Positions 1 to 5,874 of a stretch of DNA of 6,887 nt are shown in pieces. Below the pieces are notes generated by a model. The model saw only the letters and a program-made list of their open reading frames with translations, was not told where the DNA came from and ran no database searches. The stretch is from NCBI GenBank assembly GCA_004557805.1, contig SFFS01000132.1, forward strand, positions 1 through 6,887, read 5' to 3'. The stretch's first letter is position 1; each line of letters begins with the position of its first letter. The position numbers and the translations under genes were made by a program. Origin of the DNA: Clostridiales bacterium (lineage in GTDB: Bacteria > Bacillota > Clostridia > Christensenellales > Aristaeellaceae).

Positions 1-127
1 TTCCGTCCACATATACGCACACCGTGTCCGCGCCGTCCTTTCCCCCGGAAACCGACGCAAACACGAGCGCGCCCGCCGCGACGAGCAGCGCCAGGCCGAC
101 AATGAGCATATCCTTCTTTCGAATCAA
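1..127 (-). CDS. NusG domain II-containing membrane protein, N-terminal part (cut by window edge)
   Basis: Reading leftward from a TTG codon at 127-125, 42 codons run off the left edge. The peptide starts (M)IRKKDMLIVGLALLVAAGAL, followed by LVFASV, a Gly/Asp-rich hinge (SGGKDGAD) and VCVYVDG. A start of the form basic-KKD, one hydrophobic membrane anchor and then a V-x-V-Y-V-D-G strand is the hallmark of the small NusG domain II proteins of clostridia. These carry an extracytoplasmic domain resembling an insert of some NusG proteins; their function is unknown. TTG is chosen because a GAAGGGA ribosome site lies 9 bases upstream and because family members begin right at the KKD motif. The in-frame ATG at 109 has an SD-like sequence only 2 bases away and would lose the KKD. 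The promoter at 163-191 gives a leader of about 29 bases. Family assignment rests on pattern recognition over a short stretch. Confidence 0.72.
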   Translation of the reverse strand, partial: MIRKKDMLIVGLALLVAAGALVFASVSGGKDGADTVCVYVDG

Positions 128-162
128 CCCGCACAGTCCCTTCAAAATTCGATATCCGCATG

Positions 163-191
163 ATTATAGCATACATGATTCCTCCCGGCAA
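163..191 (-). promoter_or_regulatory. Sigma-A-type promoter of the NusG-II gene
   Basis: On the minus strand a -35 TTGCCG (191-186, 4 of 6 to consensus) is followed by a 17-base spacer and a perfect -10 TATAAT (168-163). A TG one base before the -10 makes it an extended -10 promoter. The expected transcription start, near 156, lies about 29 bases ahead of the TTG start codon at 127. This position and quality also support that start choice. Confidence 0.75.
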
Positions 192-200
192 CGGATGATA

Positions 201-221
201 TTTCCGCGCCCTGCGCGGAAA
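201..221. repeat. 9-bp inverted repeat between divergent genes (possible operator)
   Basis: TTTCCGCGC (201-209) and GCGCGGAAA (213-221) are perfect complements around a 3-base CCT centre. The element lies just upstream of the -35 box of the leftward promoter and about 75 bases ahead of the MATE start codon. Neither direction has a T tract after the stem, so it is not an ordinary terminator. A regulator-binding site is possible, but a chance palindrome in GC-rich DNA cannot be excluded. Confidence 0.35.
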
Positions 222-251
222 AAGCCGTCCCCGCCGCCCGCTGTGTTTACA

Positions 252-257
252 TAAAAT
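252..257 (+). promoter_or_regulatory. Candidate -10 element for the MATE gene
   Basis: TAAAAT (5 of 6 to TATAAT) sits about 40 bases ahead of the ATG at 297, a sensible place for a -10 box and short leader. No acceptable -35 is found 16-18 bases upstream; that stretch is GC-rich. The call is therefore weak. The gene might depend on an activator or use another sigma factor. Confidence 0.25.
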
Positions 258-284
258 TCATATCCGCGCGCTATGATGAAAGAT

Positions 285-290
285 GAGGTG
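285..290 (+). promoter_or_regulatory. Ribosome binding site deciding the MATE start
   Basis: GAGGTG lies 6 bases before the ATG at 297. The in-frame ATGs at 273 and 276 have only CG-rich sequence upstream, and the ribosome site itself would fall inside their coding region. The start is therefore placed at 297. Confidence 0.7.
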
Positions 291-296
291 TTTTAC

Positions 297-1658
297 ATGA
301 CGCAGAATAAAGAGTTTCTCGGAACGGAGCCTATTGGAAAGCTGCTGAAGAAGCTGGCGCTGCCCACCGTCGCCGCGCAGCTGATCAACATGCTCTACAA
401 CATCGTCGACCGCATCTACATCGGCCACATGCCCGGCGACGGCGCACTCGCGCTGACCGGCGTGGGCGTGTGCATGCCGCTGATTCTGTTCGTATCGGCT
501 TTCGCCGCGCTGATCGCCTCGGGCGGCGCGCCGCGCGCGTCCATCGCCATGGGCGAAAACAATATGGACAGGGCCGAAAAAATTCTCGGCAACTGCTTTG
601 CGATGCAGATTTATATCTCCCTTGCGCTGACGGCAGTGCTGCTGCTGTTCGGGCGCAGCCTGCTGCTGGCCTTCGGCGCGAGCGAAAACACGATCGACTA
701 CGCCGTGCGGTATATGCGCATTTACGCCGCCGGCACGCTGTTCGTCGAGCTGACGCTGAGCATGAACATGTTCATCACCGCGCAGGGCTTTGCGAAAACC
801 GGCATGTTTTCCGTGCTCATCGGCGCGGCGATGAATATCATTCTCGATCCGATTTTCATCTTCGGCTTCAATATGGGCGTGGAAGGCGCGGCGCTTGCGA
901 CGATCGTTTCGCAGGGCGTTTCGTGCGCGTGGGTGCTGTCGTTCCTGTTCGGGCGCAGAACCTTTCTGCGCATCCGGCGGGAAAATCTGGCGCTTCGCGC
1001 CGGAATCATCCTCCCCTGCCTTGCGCTCGGTCTCGCCTCGTTTATCATGCAGGCGAGCGAGAGCGTCATTTCCGTGTGCTTCAATTCTTCGCTCCTCAAA
1101 TACGGCGGCGACGTGGCCGTCGGCGCGATGACCATCCTCACCAGCGTGATGCAGTTCGCCATGCTGCCGCTGCAGGGGCTCGGCCAGGGCGCGCAGCCGA
1201 TCATCAGTTATAATTACGGCGCGAAAAACGCCGCCCGCGTCAAGGACGCGTTCTTCCTGCTGCTGAAAATCAGCCTGTGCTACTCCACGCTGCTGTGGGC
1301 GTGCATTCAGCTTTTCCCGCAGGCCTTCGTGGGCCTGTTCACCACGGACGCGGCGCTGATCGCCTTCACGCGCCCCGCGCTGCGCGTCTATTGCGCCGTA
1401 CTGCTCCTGTTCGGCATCCAGATCGCCTGCCAGATGGCGCTCACGTCCATCGGCAGCGCCAAGTCCTCCATCGCGGTGGCCGTCGTGCGCAAGTTCGTGC
1501 TGCTTATCCCGCTGATCTACCTTCTCCCCGCGATTTTCACCGCCGATAAAACCATGGCCGTCTATCTCGCCGAGCCGGCAGCCGATTTTATCGCCATCAC
1601 CTTCACCTGCATCCTCTTCTCCGTTCAGTTCAGAAAATCGCTGAAGAAAATCGCCTGA
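297..1658 (+). CDS. MATE family multidrug/cation efflux transporter (MepA-like)
   Basis: A 453-residue polytopic membrane protein, the usual length for multidrug and toxic compound extrusion (MATE) transporters, which export cationic drugs or metabolites in exchange for Na+ or H+. About twelve hydrophobic segments form two related halves. The N-terminal part (KLALPTVAAQLINMLYNIVDRIYIG, split here around residue 31) carries D38-R39 of the MATE signature. Further family motifs are AQGFAKTGMFS (162-172), ILDPIFIFG (182-190), GQGAQPIISYNYGA (296-309) and LAEPAADF (424-431). The GQGAQPIISYNYGA motif points to the MepA/DinF-like branch common in Firmicutes. Substrate cannot be inferred. An upstream extension to 273 adds MMKDEVFY but lacks a ribosome site. 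The gene stands alone, divergent from the NusG-II gene and convergent with the lipoprotein operon, and ends 30 bases before a strong terminator. No frameshift or missing motif is seen. Confidence 0.95.
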   Translation: MTQNKEFLGTEPIGKLLKKLALPTVAAQLINMLYNIVDRIYIGHMPGDGALALTGVGVCMPLILFVSAFAALIASGGAPRASIAMGENNMDRAEKILGNCFAMQIYISLALTAVLLLFGRSLLLAFGASENTIDYAVRYMRIYAAGTLFVELTLSMNMFITAQGFAKTGMFSVLIGAAMNIILDPIFIFGFNMGVEGAALATIVSQGVSCAWVLSFLFGRRTFLRIRRENLALRAGIILPCLALGLASFIMQASESVISVCFNSSLLKYGGDVAVGAMTILTSVMQFAMLPLQGLGQGAQPIISYNYGAKNAARVKDAFFLLLKISLCYSTLLWACIQLFPQAFVGLFTTDAALIAFTRPALRVYCAVLLLFGIQIACQMALTSIGSAKSSIAVAVVRKFVLLIPLIYLLPAIFTADKTMAVYLAEPAADFIAITFTCILFSVQFRKSLKKIA

Positions 1659-1687
1659 CGCCGCCATTCTTTTCGGAACCGCGCGAA

Positions 1688-1723
1688 AAACCCCTTTCTT
1701 TCCTCGCGGAAAGAAAGGGGTTT
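1688..1723. terminator. Bidirectional intrinsic terminator between convergent units
   Basis: A perfect 16-bp stem (1688-1703 with 1708-1723) closes a TCGC tetraloop. The A/T ends of the stem give a T run on each strand: TTT then CCTGTATT on the plus strand, and TTTTT then CGCG on the minus strand. It begins 30 bases after the MATE stop and 32 bases beyond the lipoprotein stop at 1755, so one element serves both converging transcripts. Confidence 0.92.
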
Positions 1724-1754
1724 CCTGTATTATCCATTGTTTACCGTTCCCGAT

Positions 1755-4700
1755 TCACTCGCACTCCACAACCTTCGTCAGCGCGCCGCCCTCCTCCGCG
1801 CAGATATACGCGCGTCCGGCCGAGAAGCTGACGGACGAGGTCTGCCCGTCGTAGAACACCTGGTTGTTGAGCCCGTCGGTGCCGCAGCGGTAGAGGCAGC
1901 CGCCCATGACGTAATAGATTTTATCGCGGTAAACGCCCATCCACGTGGCGTTCGCGTCCATCAGCAGGCGGCTGACGCCGTTATCCACGCGATAGATCGA
2001 TCCGCCCGAGCGGAAGAACACCACCGTATCGGCCAGCGCCACCTGATCGGCGGCCGTGGTGACGAGCGTTTCCATGGCGCTGCCGTTCAGGCCCACGCGC
2101 CTGACGCCCGTGTTCGTGGCCAGATAGGCCATGTAGCCGTAAATATCGATGATAAAATCGTTCACGTCGGTCGCCAGATACGTCGCGCTGCCCGTCGCCG
2201 GAAGCTTGACCAGCGTGCTGCCCTCGAGGTAATACATCGTGCCGTTCACCATCGAGAACTTTGCGATGGAACCCGCCAGCGCCTTGACCGTAACGTTCGA
2301 GCCATCGAGGTTGGCGGAATAGATCTGGTTGCCGCTGACAAACGTCAACCCCGAAGAGGAAGCATGAATAAACCGCGCCGGCATGTCGATCAGCGGCGTG
2401 CCGCTGCCGTAAGAGTTGCCCACATAGATGCGGCCGCCCTCGCCGGTATAGTACAGTTTGCCGTTATAGGCCGTCGCCACGCCGCCGCCGGACAGGCTCG
2501 CCTGAATGGCGCCGCCCGCGTTCTGCTCCTCCAATTCGCGGGAGCGGTTGTTCACGGAGGTCATTGCGCCGCTGGACGCGCTCTGCGCGCCCGAGGATAC
2601 GACCGCCGCCCCGTAGAGCGCCGAGAGCGTCGCTTCGCCCGCCACGCCGTCAGCGGTCAGGCCGTTGTTCTGCTGGAAGAGCCGCACGGCCGTCGCCGTC
2701 GCGTCGTCGTATACGCCGCTGGGCGCGATGTTCGTATAGCCCAGCGCGTTCAGGCGCAGCTGCAGTTCATATACGTCGGAGCCGGTGTCGCCCGTGCGCA
2801 GCGAAGCGCGCGGCGCAGCCGTCGCCACCGCCGCCGGTTCGCCGTCGCCCGAATAGAGCAGCGCCAGCGTTTCCGCGCCCGCCACGCCGTCGGCCTTGAG
2901 GCCGTTCTTCTGCTGGAAAGCCGTTACGGCCAGCTGCGTGGTGTAGCCGAAGGTGCCGTCCACCGCGGCGGTGTAGTAGCCCAGTTCGGCCAGCATTTCC
3001 TGCATGCGCATCACATCCGCGCCGGACATGCCCTGACGCAGCGTGGTGAAGTTCGGGTTCTCGGTGGCGACCGCCTGGCCCGCCGTGACCGGCGTGCCGG
3101 AATAGATCAGCATCAGCGTGGCCGGACCCGCAACGCCGTCCACCTGCAGGCCGTTCATCGCCTGGAACTGCTGCACGGCCAGCACGGTCTGGCTGTCGTA
3201 TACGCCCGTGTTATCGGCGTTATAGTAGCCATAGTTGCGCAGAAGCGCCTGCAAAGCGTTCACCCGGTCGCCCGTATCGCCCGCGCGCAGCGTGGAATAC
3301 GTCGCGTCGGCCGGAGCCGCCGCCACAGCGGAGCCGCTGTAAATCTTTTTCTGCGTTGCGGAGCCCGCTTTTCCGTCCGCAGCGAGGCCGTTGGCCTTCT
3401 GGAACGCCTTGACGGCCGCGGTCACGTCGTCGTCATAGAGGCCGTCGATCAGGCCGGTATAATAGCCCAGATCATACAGCGCCTGCTGCAGCTGATAGAC
3501 CGCCTCGCCCGTCGAGCCGTTCTTGAGCGAGGTATACCCCGCCGGCTGCGCGGTGGGGGCCGTCAGCGCCGTATCCGCGTACAGCGCGGAGAGGGTATCC
3601 TTTCCGGCAATTCCGTCCGCCTTCAGGCCGCTGCGCTGCTGGAACACCTTCACGGCCAGCTCGGTCGTCTCGTCATATGTTCCGCTGATCGCGCCGGTGT
3701 AATAGTACAGTTCGCTCAGCCGCGTCTGGAGCGACGAAACCGCCGCACCCGTGGAGCCCTTTCTGAGCGTCTCCTGCGCCGTGCCGGCCGGCGCGGGCGT
3801 TACCGCCACCATGCCCGAGAAGGGCAGCGCCGCGCTGGAATAAAGCATGCGCTGCGTATCCTCGCCCGCAACGCCGTCAACCCACAGGCCGTTGCGCTGC
3901 TGGAAGGCGAGCACCGCCTCGCGCGTCGCGTCGTTATACGTGCCGGAAGCGGAACCGGTATAATAGCCCAGTTCCTTGAGCCGGTTCTGGAGGTTCGTCA
4001 CGTCCTTGCCCGTCGAGCCGGACTGCAGATAGCGGTACGTGCTCGGCGTGGAGGGCGTATACGTCAGCGGCGTAGGCCGCGAGGTCGCGTATACGTAGCT
4101 GACCGTCTGCGTCGGCGCGGGCGCCGCGACGGCGCTGCCCGAATCGAGCAGGCTCTGCGTAGCCTGACCGACGACGCCGTCGGCCTTCAGGCCGTTCTGC
4201 TGCTGGAACGCCTTGACGGCGTTTTCCGTACCGGAGCCGAAATCCCCGTCGATGCTGCCGGTATAATAGCCCAGCGCCTGCAATCTCTGCTGAAGCGCGC
4301 GCACGCGCACGCCGGAGGAGCCGCTGCGCAGCGTCGTATCCTCCGTGGGGGCGACGGTCGCGAACCCGCCGGGCGCAACCGTCACGGCGGCAGTGCCGGT
4401 GGTCGCGATGGGTTTTATCGTATAGGCCGGCTTCGCCGTCGCCTGCGGCGTGATCACCGCAATCGGCTGATACGTCTGCGGCGCGTTCGTCGCCTGAGAC
4501 GAATCTCCGCCCCAGGTCTGCATGGCGTTCGTCGGCGCGGCGGTCGGCGTGGGCGTGGCGGTAGCGAACGGCAGCAGCACCACGTCGCCGGTGGTCTCCA
4601 CGGTGGTGGGGTCCGGCTTGATGACGCAGCCCGTCGCGGCCAGCAGAATCGCGCACAGCATCGCGCACAGCGCCAGGCGCTTGATGCCCGTTTTTCTCAT
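1755..4700 (-). CDS. Lipoprotein with seven peptidoglycan-binding modules and a C-terminal beta-propeller-like domain
   Basis: A 981-residue predicted surface lipoprotein. The N-terminus has a basic start (MRKTGIKR), a hydrophobic core and the lipobox-like ATGC with Cys25 as the lipidation site; the -3 residue is Ala instead of the commoner Leu. A Pro/Thr/Ala-rich stalk (about 44-120) follows. Seven PG_binding_1 modules start near residues 122, 223, 310, 390, 469, 552 and 632, each with the frame LRxGSxG..VxxLQxRLxxLGYYTGxxDGxY..T..AVxxFQ (broken here for length), then NGLxADGVAG. Modules 5 and 7 lack the usual central DG. Residues ~740-981 hold seven Y/F-rich strands at a ~36-residue period, resembling DUF5050-type propellers. 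All four cysteines outside the signal region lie in the last 47 residues (935, 939, 967, 980). No catalytic wall domain is visible. AAGGGAG sits 7 bases before the ATG; the preceding gene ends 19 bases upstream. Likely role: wall-bound structural, sensing or ligand-binding protein (inference). Confidence 0.88.
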   Translation of the reverse strand: MRKTGIKRLALCAMLCAILLAATGCVIKPDPTTVETTGDVVLLPFATATPTPTAAPTNAMQTWGGDSSQATNAPQTYQPIAVITPQATAKPAYTIKPIATTGTAAVTVAPGGFATVAPTEDTTLRSGSSGVRVRALQQRLQALGYYTGSIDGDFGSGTENAVKAFQQQNGLKADGVVGQATQSLLDSGSAVAAPAPTQTVSYVYATSRPTPLTYTPSTPSTYRYLQSGSTGKDVTNLQNRLKELGYYTGSASGTYNDATREAVLAFQQRNGLWVDGVAGEDTQRMLYSSAALPFSGMVAVTPAPAGTAQETLRKGSTGAAVSSLQTRLSELYYYTGAISGTYDETTELAVKVFQQRSGLKADGIAGKDTLSALYADTALTAPTAQPAGYTSLKNGSTGEAVYQLQQALYDLGYYTGLIDGLYDDDVTAAVKAFQKANGLAADGKAGSATQKKIYSGSAVAAAPADATYSTLRAGDTGDRVNALQALLRNYGYYNADNTGVYDSQTVLAVQQFQAMNGLQVDGVAGPATLMLIYSGTPVTAGQAVATENPNFTTLRQGMSGADVMRMQEMLAELGYYTAAVDGTFGYTTQLAVTAFQQKNGLKADGVAGAETLALLYSGDGEPAAVATAAPRASLRTGDTGSDVYELQLRLNALGYTNIAPSGVYDDATATAVRLFQQNNGLTADGVAGEATLSALYGAAVVSSGAQSASSGAMTSVNNRSRELEEQNAGGAIQASLSGGGVATAYNGKLYYTGEGGRIYVGNSYGSGTPLIDMPARFIHASSSGLTFVSGNQIYSANLDGSNVTVKALAGSIAKFSMVNGTMYYLEGSTLVKLPATGSATYLATDVNDFIIDIYGYMAYLATNTGVRRVGLNGSAMETLVTTAADQVALADTVVFFRSGGSIYRVDNGVSRLLMDANATWMGVYRDKIYYVMGGCLYRCGTDGLNNQVFYDGQTSSVSFSAGRAYICAEEGGALTKVVECE
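2613..4337 (-). repeat. Seven-unit coding repeat array (peptidoglycan-binding modules)
   Basis: This span encodes residues 122-696 of the large lipoprotein. It consists of seven divergent units of the same ~65-residue module with 14-36-residue linkers. From module 3 on the start-to-start period is near 80 residues (240 bases): 310, 390, 469, 552, 632. The first two spacings are longer (about 101 and 87 residues) because the linkers are larger. The DNA shows recurring phrases around the NGLxADGVAG coding segment, so this region is prone to recombination and to short-read assembly error. Confidence 0.85.
3836..3905 (-). repeat. 70-base segment shared with the neighbouring lipoprotein gene (copy 1)
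   Basis: These 70 bases, in module 2 of the large lipoprotein, align without gaps to 4746-4815 in module 3 of the small one. By hand count there are 7 mismatches (90% identity). The two copies are 910 bases apart in direct orientation. They encode the FQ(Q/K)RNGLWxDGVAGEDTQRMLYS end of the special module. Confidence 0.85.
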
Positions 4701-4707
4701 CTTATTT

Positions 4708-4714
4708 CTCCCTT
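4708..4714 (-). promoter_or_regulatory. Ribosome binding site of the large lipoprotein
   Basis: AAGGGAG on the minus strand with 7 bases to the ATG at 4700. It lies entirely in the 19-base gap after the upstream lipoprotein stop (4722-4720). There is no room for a separate promoter in that gap, which supports co-transcription. Confidence 0.8.
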
Positions 4715-4719
4715 TCCCG

Positions 4720-5874
4720 TCAGCGGCTCGCGGCCAGCGCGTTGTTGGAATAAAGCATCCGCTGCGTATCCTCGCCGGCTACGCCGTCCTCCCAGAGGCC
4801 GTTGCGCTTCTGGAAAGCGCGAACCGCCGTTTCCGTATCGGCCCCGAACGAACCGTTCACCGAGCCGCTGAAATAGCCCAGATCCTTCAATCGCTGCTGG
4901 AGCTTCGTCACATCGCTTCCGCGGCTGCCCTGCTGCAGGTAGCGGTAAGTGCTCAGCGTGGAGGGCACGTAGGTGCGCATCGCCGGGCGCGCCGTCGCCT
5001 TGGAGCTTTCGGACACGGCCGATTTCGCGCTGGACGAGTTGAGCTTGTTGAGCGTCGCCGTGCCGGCCACGCCGTCGGCCGTCAGGCCGTTGGCCTTCTG
5101 GAACGCCTTGACAGCCTTCTGCGTGCCTTCGCCGAAAGTACCGTCGACGCTGCCGGTATAATAGCCCAGATTCTTCAGCTTCTGCTGCATGGACTTGACC
5201 TTCGAGCCCGTCGAGCCCAGGCGCAGCGCGCTGCTGGTAGGCGTGGGGGTCGGCTTCGGAGTAGGCGTAGCGGCCTTTTTCGCGCTGCCCGATTCGAGCA
5301 GGCGCAGCGTCGCCGCGCCGGCCACGCCGTCGGCCGTCAGGCCGTTGCGGCTCTGGAACGCCTTGACGGCCTTCACCGTGCCGTCGCCGTAGCTGCCGTC
5401 CACCTTGCCGCTATAATAGCCGAGCTGCTTGAGCTGCTCCTGCAGTGCCGTCACGCGCGAGCCGGTCGCGCCCTTTTTCAGCGCGGGCTCCGTCGTAGGC
5501 GTCGCCGTCGGTTCCGCCGTTCCCACGCCGATGCCCGCGATGCCGATGCCGCTCGTCTCCAGCGGCACGGTGTTCCCTCCGATGGAGAAGGTCACCATGG
5601 CGCTCGGCGGCTCGGTCGCGATCGTCGTGCCGGGCTGCCAGGAGCCGTCGGTCGCGGCGGCTGCGGTCGGCGTCGGCAGCGGTTCGCTGCTCGACAGGCC
5701 GATGGGCACGGGCGTCGCCTGCTGGAACACCAGCATGGTGGAATTTGCGTTCGTATTGCCGCCGTTCACCGAATCGGGACGGATCAGGCAGCCGGCGGCG
5801 CACAGAAGCAGCGCCACAAGCAGCGCGCCCAGCGCGCAGATTTTCAGCGTTCTTTTCCAGTTTTTCATAGCCAC
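4720..5874 (-). CDS. Lipoprotein with three peptidoglycan-binding modules
   Basis: A 384-residue predicted lipoprotein: basic N-terminus (MKNWKRTLK), hydrophobic core, lipobox-like AAGC with Cys29 (GTG numbering), then LIRPD, which matches VIKPD just after Cys25 of the large neighbour. A Thr/Pro/Ser-rich stalk (about 35-128) leads to three PG_binding_1 modules at ~131-195, 216-280 and 309-376. A TPTPKPTPTPT linker (203-213) separates modules 1 and 2. Module 3 ends the protein at AASR and is about 70% identical to module 2 of the large lipoprotein. There is no catalytic or propeller domain, so it probably binds the wall as a membrane-anchored protein. Start choice: AAGGAGG (5882-5888) lies 7 bases from GTG at 5874 but 13 from ATG at 5868, favouring GTG. 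The ATG would give the common ATGA overlap with the nucleotidase stop. Either way translation is probably coupled. Confidence 0.88.
   Translation of the reverse strand: MAMKNWKRTLKICALGALLVALLLCAAGCLIRPDSVNGGNTNANSTMLVFQQATPVPIGLSSSEPLPTPTAAAATDGSWQPGTTIATEPPSAMVTFSIGGNTVPLETSGIGIAGIGVGTAEPTATPTTEPALKKGATGSRVTALQEQLKQLGYYSGKVDGSYGDGTVKAVKAFQSRNGLTADGVAGAATLRLLESGSAKKAATPTPKPTPTPTSSALRLGSTGSKVKSMQQKLKNLGYYTGSVDGTFGEGTQKAVKAFQKANGLTADGVAGTATLNKLNSSSAKSAVSESSKATARPAMRTYVPSTLSTYRYLQQGSRGSDVTKLQQRLKDLGYFSGSVNGSFGADTETAVRAFQKRNGLWEDGVAGEDTQRMLYSNNALAASR
4746..4815 (-). repeat. 70-base segment shared with the neighbouring lipoprotein gene (copy 2)
   Basis: Direct-orientation partner of 3836-3905, with 63 of 70 positions identical by hand count and no gaps. 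It codes for the last part of module 3 in the small lipoprotein. Several identical positions are third-codon positions, so the match exceeds what protein conservation alone requires. Confidence 0.85.
5062..5092 (-). repeat. 31-base exact direct repeat within the small lipoprotein gene (copy 1)
   Basis: A 31-base segment identical to 5317-5347, 255 bases away in the same orientation. Both encode NGLTADGVAG of successive peptidoglycan-binding modules (modules 2 and 1). The perfect nucleotide match indicates recent duplication or conversion of the module. Confidence 0.85.
5317..5347 (-). repeat. 31-base exact direct repeat within the small lipoprotein gene (copy 2)
   Basis: Exact partner of 5062-5092, in module 1 of the small lipoprotein. 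The 255-base spacing equals 85 residues, matching the module period in this protein, so recombination between the copies would delete or add exactly one in-frame module. Confidence 0.85.

Noticed and set aside
24..254. Plus-strand 76-codon open frame over the NusG-II start and divergent promoter
   Set aside because: It has no ribosome site, overlaps a strong leftward promoter and is antisense to a recognisable membrane protein.
246..277. TTTACA ... TATGAT as a promoter for the MATE gene
   Set aside because: The spacer is 20 bases, too long, and the start of transcription would fall at the ribosome site.
258..1667. Long minus-strand open frame opposite the MATE gene
   Set aside because: The product is His/Arg/Glu/Gln-rich with no hydrophobic core or motif, while the plus strand encodes a full MATE transporter.
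2613..4337. CRISPR-like array
   Set aside because: The repeat period of ~240 bases is in frame and encodes peptidoglycan-binding modules; the units are divergent and lack spacers.
1737..4871. Very long plus-strand open frame (1044 codons) opposite the large lipoprotein gene
   Set aside because: It is the shadow of a GC-rich, repeat-rich gene. The product is Arg/Ala/His-rich and low in complexity, shows no domain or ribosome site, and would run across the lipoprotein gene boundary.
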